Assembly (NCBI RefSeq): GCF_014650755.1
Contig: NZ_BMVO01000001.1
Coordinates: forward strand, 434,001 to 498,000
DNA: 64,000 bases
From: Streptomyces chryseus
GTDB taxonomy: Bacteria; Actinomycetota; Actinomycetes; Streptomycetales; Streptomycetaceae
Reading direction: 5' to 3'
Both the position numbers and the translations under genes were made by a program. Positions 35,397 to 43,703 of this stretch are shown in pieces; within the stretch, counting starts at the first letter, position 1, and every line of letters begins with the position of its first letter. Below the pieces are notes generated by a model. That model worked only from the letters and a program-made list of their open reading frames with translations, was not told where the DNA came from and ran no database searches.

Positions 35397-36197
35397 GTGA
35401 CCTCTCTCCTCGCCGCGGCCTCCCTGCTCCGGGACGGCATACGTTTCGCCTTCGGCACGCTCACCGTCTTTCCCGTGCGCCTGACCCGCTGGGACCGCGA
35501 GGCGGCGCGCGCCGGGATGCTGTGCGCTCCCCTGGCCGGGATCGCGGTGGGTCTGTGCGCGGCGGGCGCCGGCGGGGTACTCCTGGGGCTCGGGGCGGGG
35601 CCGCTGCTCGCCGCCGTGGCGAGCGCCGCCGTACCCGCCGTCCTGACCCGCGGGCTGCACCTCGACGGCCTCGCCGACACCGCCGACGGGCTGGGGAGCG
35701 GCAAACCGGCCGAGGAGGCGCTGCGCGTCATGAAGCAGTCGGACATCGGTCCGTTCGGTGTCATCACGCTGCTGTTCACGCTCCTCGCCCAGGTCGCCGC
35801 GCTCTACGAGCTGTACGCCGCCGGGTGGGCGCACGGCGCGGCCGGCGCCGCCGTCTCGGCCGTCGCCGCCCGCCTCGCCCTGACGCTCGCCTCCCGTACG
35901 GGCGTCCCTCCGGCCCGCCCGGAGGGGCTCGGCGCGGCGGTCGCGGGGACGGTCCCGACGGGGGCGGCGATCGCCGTCGCCGCCCTGGTGGCCGCCGTCT
36001 GCGCGAGTGGCGCGGGCGCGTGGTCCGGCCCGTACGCCGCGCTGCGGTACGCCGCCGCCGTACTGGCCGCGCTCGGCGCCGCGCACCTGCTGCTGCGGCA
36101 CTGCGTGCGCCGCTTCGAAGGGGTCACCGGCGACGTGTTCGGCGGCGTGGCGGAGACCGCCGCGACGGCCGCCCTGGTGGTCCTGGTGCTGAAGTGA
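35397..36197 (+). CDS. cobS: Adenosylcobinamide-GDP ribazoletransferase
   Basis: CobS joins adenosylcobinamide-GDP and alpha-ribazole in the membrane, the last step of B12 synthesis. The 266-residue protein is very hydrophobic with about six helices and has the marks RGLHLDGLADTADGLGSG (metal-binding Asp-rich motif) and MKQSDIGPFGV. The C-terminal RRFEGVTGDVFGGVAETAAT matches the family. The GTG at 35397 is chosen by its leaderless promoter. It is separated from cobUT by two unrelated membrane genes. Confidence 0.95.
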   Translation: MTSLLAAASLLRDGIRFAFGTLTVFPVRLTRWDREAARAGMLCAPLAGIAVGLCAAGAGGVLLGLGAGPLLAAVASAAVPAVLTRGLHLDGLADTADGLGSGKPAEEALRVMKQSDIGPFGVITLLFTLLAQVAALYELYAAGWAHGAAGAAVSAVAARLALTLASRTGVPPARPEGLGAAVAGTVPTGAAIAVAALVAAVCASGAGAWSGPYAALRYAAAVLAALGAAHLLLRHCVRRFEGVTGDVFGGVAETAATAALVVLVLK

Positions 36198-36287
36198 CGG
36201 GTGAATTTTGGGCGTGAACAAGGCGGTTGACGGCTCGTCACCGCGCGGTGCACGCTCTTCCCCCACGGCTGTCGGGGGAGACAGAAG

Positions 36288-38927
36288 ATGCCCGAGTTTC
36301 CTGGCTGGGACCACAGCGGCGAGTTCACCGAGGCCTACCGCAAGGCGGTGCGCGGCCGGTCACGGCTGTCGAAACGCGGCCCCAAGCACCCGCCCGTCGT
36401 GCTGCGCACCGGACCGGAGGAGGCCCAGCAGGCCCTGGAGGCCCTGGAGCTCGGCCTCCAGCGCTCGTCGAGGGCGCGCGGCATCGTGCCGTGCACGCCG
36501 TACGCGCACGTCGACTGGCGCGGCGGCTCCAGGACCGAGCTGATCGCGAGGATCGCCGAGCAACTGCGCGAGAACGCCCCCGACGAGGCGGGCCGGCTGC
36601 GGCTGCCCGCCTACGACCTGCTGCGCGACGTCGCCGACCACGAGGCCGGGACCGACGCCCAGCTGGCCGACCGGGTGTTCGCCAGGCACCGGGGCCGTAC
36701 GACCGCCGTACTTCCCACCCGGGACACCACGGGCCCCACTCTCAACGCGGGTTTCATGACGGTCCCGCTCCGTTCGCTCTGGTCGCTCGCGGAACGCCTG
36801 CACCTGAAGCTCTGGGAGCTCGGCTGGGAATGGCGGCTGGCCCGGCGCAGGCGCTTTCGCCTGCTGTGGCCGGAGAACTACCGGGGGAAGCGCACGTACG
36901 CCGCCGCGCTCGACGAGTTCCGCCGGACCTGGGAGGCGGCCGTACGCCCCGGCGGCGACACCCGGGACGCCGAGCGGTGGGACGGGCTGCTGCTGACGGC
37001 CCTGATGACCGATCTGTACGCCCACGCGCGCCAGGGCCTGCTGCATCCCGGCCGCAGACGCCGCCGGCCCCGCCACGCGCTGCTGCTCAACGGCACCCGC
37101 CCGGGGCCCGGCGGAGGTGACGGGGGCAGCACTGCCGTCACCGGGTTCGTCCGGCTGTACGCCGAGCTCCAGCGGCCGGGCCCCAACGCCGCCACGGTGG
37201 TCGTCGCCGCGCTGCCCGACACGCACGACGCGGCGCCGGGCGCCGGCACGCTGGAGGAGGCGGCGCGCCGGCTCGACCCGCCGAAGGGGGCGATCCCCAC
37301 GCCGTACGAGGTGCGGCTCCCCCGGCCCGAGCCGGGCAGCCGCAGCGTCGCGGTGCTTCCGGTGTGGACGCCGTGGGTGCGGCTGCGGCCGGGCCGGGAA
37401 CTGGCCCTCGAAGCGGGGGCGCTGGCCGTCGCCCTGTGGCTCGCCGGGCAGCTCGCCTGGATCCCGTACCTCGGCAGCCCCTTCACCGACACCTACACGC
37501 GGTGCCTCACCGGATCGGACTACGTGGGGCGGCCCGAATCCCCCGGGCCCGGGCTGCCCACCCAGTACGCCGACGCACTCGACATGATCGCCGAGCAGAA
37601 CAGGGTCGCCGAGACCCAGGGCAGGCCCGAGCGGACGGTGACCATCGCCCACGTGCGCGCCTCGATGGCGGCGAACGAGGCGGAGCGCCGGTCCGGCGGA
37701 GCCGTCCCCGAGCTGCGCGGGCTGGCCCTGGCCCAGCGGTCGCTGCACCGACTGGCGCCCGCCAACGACAACGGGATCTGGGTTCGGATCAAGACGTACG
37801 ACGCCGGGGTGCAGTTCGCGAACGCCCGCGAGGTGGCGGCCGAGGTCGTCCGCGAGGCGAAGAAGGACCAGCACCTCATCGGCGTCACGGGATTCACCGA
37901 GAGCCGGAAGGAGACCGTCGAGGCGCTGCGCGTGCTGAATTCGGCCCGCATTCCCATCGTGAGTTCCACCGCCACGGCGAAAGCCATGGAGGTCGGGCGT
38001 TACTACCATGGCGCCGCGCCGAACAACAAGCGGGAGGCGCGGGTCGTCGCGGAGTTCGTGAGAAGGGCGAACACGGTGCGTACGGGGAGCGATTCCTGCG
38101 CCCCCGCCGAAGGCGTCGCCGTGGTGACCGACCCGACCGATGTGTACAGCGACGAACTGGGCAAGGAGTTCGCCAGGAACTTCCGCTCCACCGGCAGCCG
38201 TATCGGCTACATCCCCGGTGGGAACAGCGGAGTCGTCGTACCGAACGAGTCCGACCTCGACATGAAGTTCAGCATGTCGGAGGTGGCCGAGGCGGTGTGC
38301 GGCCGGGTCGCCGGGAAAAGGAACACACTCGTTTACTGGACGTCCCGGGTAAGGGAGTTCGACAATTTCCTGGAGACTTACCAGAGCCTGAGCAAATGCG
38401 CGAACAGGGACCTCACCGTCGTGGGCGGAAACGAACTCACCAATGCCGCCCTTTCCGGCGGATTCGTCGGGAAGTCGTGGCTGCGCCTCTATCACACGGC
38501 CCATATGCTGCCGGCCGGGCATCCGGACCGCAGCGCGACGGCGAAGGCCTTCCACGACGCCTACACCGAGGAGTTCACCGGGTCCGACCTCTGGCTGAAC
38601 GACGGGCACGCCGCGCTCGCCCACGACGCGGTGCAGGTGCTCGCCCAGGCCACGAGTCAGGCGAACGCCGCGGGTGTCGAACTGTCGCGCCCCAACGTCC
38701 AGCAGATCGTCAACAGCGGCTCGTTCGACCTGGAGGGCGCCAGCGGCCGCCTGCGGTTCGCGGCGGGTTCGCTGCAACGGCCGCTCAACAAGCTGCTGAC
38801 CGTCCTGCACCACGGCAAGGACGGCTCGGCGCCGGTGCTGATGTGCGGGGACCCGGGGAAGAACATCGACGCGGGAAAGGAGTGGCGGCAGGGCGGTACG
38901 ACGTACGGCTGCCCGGAGGACGAGTAG
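36288..38927 (+). CDS. Membrane-tethered type-1 periplasmic-binding protein with large cytosolic domain
   Basis: The function is unknown. The 879-residue protein has three parts: a soluble, Arg-rich N-terminal region (1-370), a single helix (about 373-394, ALEAGALAVALWLAGQLAW), and an extracellular part (about 420-860) resembling type-1 periplasmic-binding or receptor ligand-binding domains. In that part LIGVTGFTESRKETVEALRV, IPIVSSTATAKAM, VAVVTDPTDVYSDELGKEF, FVGKSWLRLYHTAHM and DGHAALAHDAVQVLAQAT match the two-lobe fold. No signal peptide and no ABC partner are present. The N-terminal region (GIVPCTPYAHVDWRGGSRTE) has no clear P-loop. It is convergent with the GH114 gene; the ATG has GGGAGACAG upstream. 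Confidence 0.85.
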   Translation: MPEFPGWDHSGEFTEAYRKAVRGRSRLSKRGPKHPPVVLRTGPEEAQQALEALELGLQRSSRARGIVPCTPYAHVDWRGGSRTELIARIAEQLRENAPDEAGRLRLPAYDLLRDVADHEAGTDAQLADRVFARHRGRTTAVLPTRDTTGPTLNAGFMTVPLRSLWSLAERLHLKLWELGWEWRLARRRRFRLLWPENYRGKRTYAAALDEFRRTWEAAVRPGGDTRDAERWDGLLLTALMTDLYAHARQGLLHPGRRRRRPRHALLLNGTRPGPGGGDGGSTAVTGFVRLYAELQRPGPNAATVVVAALPDTHDAAPGAGTLEEAARRLDPPKGAIPTPYEVRLPRPEPGSRSVAVLPVWTPWVRLRPGRELALEAGALAVALWLAGQLAWIPYLGSPFTDTYTRCLTGSDYVGRPESPGPGLPTQYADALDMIAEQNRVAETQGRPERTVTIAHVRASMAANEAERRSGGAVPELRGLALAQRSLHRLAPANDNGIWVRIKTYDAGVQFANAREVAAEVVREAKKDQHLIGVTGFTESRKETVEALRVLNSARIPIVSSTATAKAMEVGRYYHGAAPNNKREARVVAEFVRRANTVRTGSDSCAPAEGVAVVTDPTDVYSDELGKEFARNFRSTGSRIGYIPGGNSGVVVPNESDLDMKFSMSEVAEAVCGRVAGKRNTLVYWTSRVREFDNFLETYQSLSKCANRDLTVVGGNELTNAALSGGFVGKSWLRLYHTAHMLPAGHPDRSATAKAFHDAYTEEFTGSDLWLNDGHAALAHDAVQVLAQATSQANAAGVELSRPNVQQIVNSGSFDLEGASGRLRFAAGSLQRPLNKLLTVLHHGKDGSAPVLMCGDPGKNIDAGKEWRQGGTTYGCPEDE

Positions 38928-38990
38928 GGCCGGACCGACGACGGGACGGGCGGCCGGAGGGGCGGCGGGCGGGCACACGGCGCGGCGGGG

Positions 38991-39794
38991 TCAGTCGCAG
39001 GGCTCGCGCCACACCCCCAGCTCGTACTTCTTCAGCATCGAACTGAGCCGCAGCTTTCGCGACGTGGGGCAGAAGCGGCTGGTCGGCACCTCGTACTCGA
39101 CGTGGAAGACCGCCTTGCCGGCCCGGATGAACGGCGTGAGTTCCTCGCACTCGTCGTACTGGGCGCACTGCTCGTTGACCGCGAAGTCGAAGTCGCCGAC
39201 CAGTTCGGGGATCTGGTCCAGGTCGTTCTTGAGTCCGACGGCCAGGCCCCGGTCGTGCGCGAGGCGGGCGATCAGCCGGTTGTAGCGGAGCTGGTCGCCG
39301 GCCGTCAGGGGGAAGCCGGTGCGGTTGCGGTAGCCGTCCATGTTGTCGGGCTCGACGGCGTCGAATCCCTTGTCGCGGCAGATGTCCATGCGGGCGGCCA
39401 TCAGGGGCTCCAGGACGTCGGTACGGCGGATGTCCAGCCAGCGCTCGCCCTTCCAGCCGTTGCCGCGCCCCAGTACGGACGCGGGGAACGCGCCGGCGTC
39501 CGCCCTGAAGTCCTCCCACGCGCCGGTCGAGAGGTAGCAGATGACCTTGCGGCCGCGCCGGTGCAGGTCCGCGACGGCCGAGGCGGGGTGGTCGAGGCCG
39601 TCGATGTCGTACACCGGTACGTCGACGTCCGGGTCCAGCGTGCCGCTGAGCTGCCACTGCCACGCGGTGCCGGGCTCCGGCTGCCAGCGGGCGCTCCTCG
39701 GCCCGCGGTCGTCCGGCGCGGGAGAGCCGCCGCCGGTGCACCCCGCGAGCAGCAGCAGCGCGAGCAGCGGGAGCAGGACGCCTCCGCGCCTCAC
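38991..39794 (-). CDS. GH114 endo-alpha-1,4-polygalactosaminidase lipoprotein (Ega3-like)
   Basis: The 267-residue precursor has a lipobox LLLAGC (Cys19), so it is a surface lipoprotein. The GH114 TIM barrel shows WQWQLSG, VPVYDIDGLDH, KVICYLSTGAWEDFR, WLDIRR, GFDAVEPDNMDGY (acidic residues Asp145, Glu148, Asp150), GLKNDLDQI and AVNEQCAQYDEC (Glu208). In known members such residues cut alpha-1,4-galactosamine linkages. The GTG start overlaps the upstream stop by 4 nt. It is the last gene of the exopolysaccharide cluster and likely trims or releases the polymer outside the cell. Confidence 0.9.
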   Translation of the reverse strand: MRRGGVLLPLLALLLLAGCTGGGSPAPDDRGPRSARWQPEPGTAWQWQLSGTLDPDVDVPVYDIDGLDHPASAVADLHRRGRKVICYLSTGAWEDFRADAGAFPASVLGRGNGWKGERWLDIRRTDVLEPLMAARMDICRDKGFDAVEPDNMDGYRNRTGFPLTAGDQLRYNRLIARLAHDRGLAVGLKNDLDQIPELVGDFDFAVNEQCAQYDECEELTPFIRAGKAVFHVEYEVPTSRFCPTSRKLRLSSMLKKYELGVWREPCD

Positions 39795-40426
39795 CGGGCC
39801 GCCTCCAGGGAGTGCGGCAGCGTCCCCCAGGGGTGGGGCGCCTCACCGGGTACGGCGCAGCCGACGGCGGCGGTGAACGCGGCGGCGGGCGGGGCGGCGT
39901 ACACGAGGTGGCAATGCCGCTCACGCGCGTGCGCGGCCGGGGCGGGCCGCACGTCGGCCGTCGTGCGGTACGTGTCCCAGGTGCCCTCGAACGTGACGAG
40001 GAGGTCGGCGAGTTCGAAGTAGCCGGGGTCGGGCAGCACGCCGTGGTTGAGGACGACGGTGGCCGCCCCGGCCGCCCGCGCGGCGACGGCCAGCCGGCGG
40101 TAGTGCGCCAGCGCCCGCGGCCCCGCCGCGGCCTGGTCGAGGAACGCGCCGTCCGCGCCGTACCAGTCGCGGTGCCGCAGCAGGTCCTGGACCACGACGG
40201 GGTACGGGCGGTGCGCGTAGTCGGTGTCGGTGTACCCGAGGACGCGTACGCCCGCCGCACGCAGGCGCGCGGACACGGCAGCGAAGGCCGGATCGGGCGC
40301 GGCGCCGGGGCCGTTGGCGGGGTTGAGCACCACGCCGTAGAGGCGCGGGGCCGCGCGGACGACGGCCTCCCAGGCGTCCGGGCGCTGCGCCGGATGCTCG
40401 TAGAAGGGCACGAGCAGCTTCTTCAC
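39791..40426 (-). CDS. Spherulation-specific family 4 (GH135, Sph3-like) protein
   Basis: The 211-residue protein is a TIM-barrel member of the spherulin-4 family; fungal Sph3 hydrolyses galactosaminogalactan. It shows LLVPFYEHPAQRPDAWE, GVVLNPANGPG, VLGYTDTDYAHRPYPVV, GADGAFLDQAAAGPRA and LLVTFEGTWDTYR. The position usually holding Asp-Glu reads Asp97-Gln98, so one putative catalytic residue differs; Glu147 is kept. No signal peptide or membrane segment is seen, so it may act in the cytosol. The start is GTG, 10 nt after the membrane protein stop, with a weak ribosome-binding site. Confidence 0.88.
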   Translation of the reverse strand: MKKLLVPFYEHPAQRPDAWEAVVRAAPRLYGVVLNPANGPGAAPDPAFAAVSARLRAAGVRVLGYTDTDYAHRPYPVVVQDLLRHRDWYGADGAFLDQAAAGPRALAHYRRLAVAARAAGAATVVLNHGVLPDPGYFELADLLVTFEGTWDTYRTTADVRPAPAAHARERHCHLVYAAPPAAAFTAAVGCAVPGEAPHPWGTLPHSLEAAR

Positions 40427-40436
40427 CCGGACATTC

Positions 40437-41984
40437 TCAGCGACGGTGGGCCGTGGCGCGACCGAGCAGTACGCAGACCAGGGCGGTCAGGACCGCCGCC
40501 GCGACCACGGGGACGGCGAACGCGGCGACGGCGGGGACGGGCGGGTCCGCGAAGAGGGCGGCCGTCCGCAGGAGCGCCGCCGTGCCGCAGACCGTCGCAG
40601 CGGTGGTCACCGCGCCGAACGCCTGGAGCAGCAGCCCCGTCCACAGGGTGACGCCGATGAGCAGCAGGCCGGTGGCGCGGGCCGGGTCGGGTACGGGCGC
40701 GCCGATCCACAGCAGGGTCGTCGCGGCGAGCAGGGCGAACAGCAGGGCCACGTACGCGCCGAGGCACCGGCCCAGGACGAGGGTGGCGGCGCGCCGGAAG
40801 GCCCGGGGGGTGGTACTGCGCCGCAGCCCCGCGTCGCATCCGCGCCGGAACCGGTACAGGAGCCACTCGGCGGGGCCCATGCTGAGCGTCAGCGCGACGG
40901 CGCCGGGGGCCGCGACGACGCCGGAGGCGGCCTCCCCCGCGAGGGTGTTGCGCAGCACGGCGTGCAGGACGAGGGTGCCGGTGGCCAGGCCGAAGACGCC
41001 GTACGGCACCGACCGCAGCAGGGACGGCCCGCGCGGCGCGCCGGCGCCTGCCCCGCCCGGGGCGGCGGCTCCCTTCCCCGCCCGCCCCTTCCCCGCACCG
41101 GTACGCCGCCCCGGGCCCCGCGCCCCGGACGCCACAGCGGCGCCGCGAGCCCGCAGCACCTCGCGGCCCGCCAGGACCACGACCGCCGCCCCCGACACCG
41201 CGAGCAGCGCCGCCCGCGCCGGGGACGGCACGTCGTACACCAGGGTCAGCAGAGCGCCCGCCGTCATGGGGGTCAGCGCGGACAGCAGCGCGCGCTCGCG
41301 GCCCAGCACGAGCAGCGCCGTCGCCGCGCCCTGGTACAGCGCCTGCGCCGTGGCGAACGCCGTCGCCCCGCCGTCGCCCGGTCCCGCCACGGCGAGCGCG
41401 GCCACCGTGCCGAGCAGGGCGCCCGCCGGGGCGCCGGTCAGCAGCGCGCGGGACGCGGAGCGGCGGCCGCCGGCGCCGAGCCAGGCGTAGGCGCGGTGGG
41501 CCAGGGCCTGGTTCCACGCCCAGCCGACGAGCGTGCCCACGAGCAGGACGTCCGTCCCGGCGGGCAGGCCGCTCCCGTCCCCCGGCGGGCTCGCCAGGAA
41601 CGGCGCCCCCAGGACGTACGCGAGCCCCGGCAGCGCGAACACCAGTCCGCGCAGCAGACATCCGGTCAGGCCCATGTCCCACGGGCTCACCGCCGTCCGC
41701 GGCGGCTCCGGTTCGGGGTAGGCGCGGGGCACGCGTGCGAACAGGTCCTCCGCCAGGGCGAAGGAGTTCTCGCGCCCGTACGTGAGCCGGATGTGATCGT
41801 CCGTCATCCCGTCGGACTCCAGGATCGCGGCGATCTCGTCGGGGTGGACGGCGGCCGCCGCCGACTCCCCCAGGCGGGCGGCCAGTTCGTCGAGCGGGTC
41901 CGCCGCCCAGCGCGGCCATGGCCCCGGCACGGGGGGCGGTGTGCCGCGCCGTACGCCCGCGCCCGTGCGCGCGGGGCCGCTCAT
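40437..41984 (-). CDS. Polytopic membrane protein of the exopolysaccharide cluster
   Basis: The 515-residue protein has a soluble N-terminus of about 95 residues and then roughly ten transmembrane helices, with an Ala/Gly/Arg-rich cytosolic loop in the middle (RGPGRRTGAGKGRAGKG). It has no family signature I can name. Its place next to a GT4 glycosyltransferase suggests the export channel or the membrane half of a synthase, comparable to PelG or the helices of fungal Gt4c; this is inference. The ATG at 41984 overlaps the upstream stop (TGATG); GTG at 41987 is an alternative start. Confidence 0.8.
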   Translation of the reverse strand: MSGPARTGAGVRRGTPPPVPGPWPRWAADPLDELAARLGESAAAAVHPDEIAAILESDGMTDDHIRLTYGRENSFALAEDLFARVPRAYPEPEPPRTAVSPWDMGLTGCLLRGLVFALPGLAYVLGAPFLASPPGDGSGLPAGTDVLLVGTLVGWAWNQALAHRAYAWLGAGGRRSASRALLTGAPAGALLGTVAALAVAGPGDGGATAFATAQALYQGAATALLVLGRERALLSALTPMTAGALLTLVYDVPSPARAALLAVSGAAVVVLAGREVLRARGAAVASGARGPGRRTGAGKGRAGKGAAAPGGAGAGAPRGPSLLRSVPYGVFGLATGTLVLHAVLRNTLAGEAASGVVAAPGAVALTLSMGPAEWLLYRFRRGCDAGLRRSTTPRAFRRAATLVLGRCLGAYVALLFALLAATTLLWIGAPVPDPARATGLLLIGVTLWTGLLLQAFGAVTTAATVCGTAALLRTAALFADPPVPAVAAFAVPVVAAAVLTALVCVLLGRATAHRR

Positions 41985-43555
41985 CACGCCGCCCCGTGCT
42001 GCGACAGGTCGCCCCACCAGGGGGCCCTGGTCTCGGTCGCCCAGCCGGCGGAAGGCCCTGCGGAGGGACCGGTGGAAGGCCCGTCGGCGGTGGGAGGCAC
42101 GGAGAGCAGACCGGACACGTCCGGTGCGCCGTCCAGTTCGTGGTAGATCCGGCGGAAGCCCTCGACCGAGCGGCGCAGGGTGAACAGGTCGACGACCCGC
42201 TGCCGCGCGAGCCGCCCGAGTGCCGTGCGCCGGGCGTCGTCGGCCATCAGGGCGAGCACCGCCCGCGCCATGGTGCCGGGTTCGCGCGGCGGCACGACGA
42301 TCCCCGTGTCGCCGACGGCTTCCCGTACGCCGCCGACGTCCGTCGAGACCGTCGTGCGGCCGCAGGACATCGCTTCGAGGATGCTGAAGGGGAAGCCCTC
42401 GCTGATGCTGGAGAGCATCACGATGTGCCCCGCCCCGTAGGCGCGGGCCACGTCGGACACGCGCCCTTCGAAGGTGATGCCGTCGGTGACCCCGAGCTCC
42501 GCCGCCAGCTTCTCCAGTGTCGTGCGGTACGCCTCGCCGCCCTCCGGCACCCCTCCGAAGAGCCGCAGCCGCAGCTTCGGGAGCCGGGCGCGGGCCAGTG
42601 CGTAGGCCCGTACCAGCGTCTCCAGGTCCTTGATGGGGTCGATGCGGCCGGCCCAGGTGAGCGTGGGGACGTCCGGCTCGGGACCGGCGTACGGGAAGAG
42701 CTGCGGGTCGACGCCGTTGTAGACGGTGCGGATGCGCGCGGCGGGCGCGCCGCCGCGCTCCTCCCACCGGCGGTTGTACTGGTTGCAGGGGGTGATCAGG
42801 TCGGCCTCCCGGTAGCCGAGCGAGTTCAGCTCGCGGTAGAAGCCGAGGAGCAGCGCCCTGACCGGCCAGCGCTGGCCGGCCGGGCGCCGGCCGAGGTAGC
42901 GCTCGCGCAGGTAGATGCCGTGTTCGGTGAGGAGGAAGGGCGCGCCGTCGAAGTGCTTGGCGGCGAGCGCGGGGAGGGTGGCGAGCCCGCTGCTGACGGC
43001 GTGCGCGACGTTGCCGGCGGGGATGCGGGTGGCCAGCGGGCGGAGCAGGTGCTCCAGCAGGTCGCCGGCGGTGAGGGCGTCGTCGAGCGTGGGGGCGGCG
43101 CGTGCCGTCGCCAGGTGCCGCATCGTCCAGACCCTGGTGAGGGTCCGCAGGGCCGCCTCCGAGCGCAGGGCGGGGGGCAGCCGGCCCTGGCGGGAGAGCG
43201 CGGCGAGGACGTACAGCTCGTGGCCGAAGTCGCAGCCGGCCTCCGGATCGAGCACGGCGAGCAGGAAGCGCTCGTACGCGGCGAGGAAGCGGCGGCTCTC
43301 GCGGCCGAGGAGGGAACGCGGGGTGCGGCGCGGCGCCCTCGCCTCCCCGCCCCACAGCGGGACGGTCGTGTGCCGGTGGACGTTGTCCGGCAACTCCCAG
43401 GTGACGGGCTCATGACCGCTGCCGGTGAGCGAGACGACGTGGAAGCCGACGTCCGGCATCCCGCGCACGAGCTGGTCGCACCAGGTGCTGACGCCTCCCT
43501 GGACGTGCGGATAGGTGCCTTCGGTGAGCATGCTGACGTGGAGCCCGCGGCTCAT
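41984..43555 (-). CDS. GT4 glycosyltransferase, PelF/Gt4c-like
   Basis: The 523-residue GT-B enzyme starts SRGLHVSMLTEGTYPHVQGG, the PelF-type N-terminus with its glycine-rich donor loop. Acceptor and donor halves are visible: IRTVYNGVDPQLFPY, LTWAGRIDPIKDLETLVRAY and EGFPFSILEAMSCGRTTVST with the E-x7-E motif. PelF uses UDP-GalNAc or UDP-GlcNAc to build the Pel polymer. The ATG at 43555 has GGGGGA 7 nt upstream; the frame runs further upstream but that is noncoding. It overlaps the membrane protein gene and lies 148 bp after the deacetylase gene. Confidence 0.9.
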   Translation of the reverse strand: MSRGLHVSMLTEGTYPHVQGGVSTWCDQLVRGMPDVGFHVVSLTGSGHEPVTWELPDNVHRHTTVPLWGGEARAPRRTPRSLLGRESRRFLAAYERFLLAVLDPEAGCDFGHELYVLAALSRQGRLPPALRSEAALRTLTRVWTMRHLATARAAPTLDDALTAGDLLEHLLRPLATRIPAGNVAHAVSSGLATLPALAAKHFDGAPFLLTEHGIYLRERYLGRRPAGQRWPVRALLLGFYRELNSLGYREADLITPCNQYNRRWEERGGAPAARIRTVYNGVDPQLFPYAGPEPDVPTLTWAGRIDPIKDLETLVRAYALARARLPKLRLRLFGGVPEGGEAYRTTLEKLAAELGVTDGITFEGRVSDVARAYGAGHIVMLSSISEGFPFSILEAMSCGRTTVSTDVGGVREAVGDTGIVVPPREPGTMARAVLALMADDARRTALGRLARQRVVDLFTLRRSVEGFRRIYHELDGAPDVSGLLSVPPTADGPSTGPSAGPSAGWATETRAPWWGDLSQHGAA

Positions 43556-43703
43556 GGTCGTGTCCCCCAGGACGGGTGCGGCGCCGTGCGCCGCTGGTCG
43601 GGCGGCCACGGGCGGGCCGGGCAGGCGGATCGGGCGGTACGGCCCTGCCACCCGGGCGGTCGGGCCGGGTGGCGGGGCGTACCGGGCGGGCCGGGCGTAC
43701 CGG

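Noticed and set aside
40437-43355. A 972-residue reading frame covering the membrane protein and much of the GT4 gene
   Set aside because: Its first 460 residues are Arg/Pro-rich frame-shadow sequence of the GT4 gene; only the last 515 residues look like a protein.
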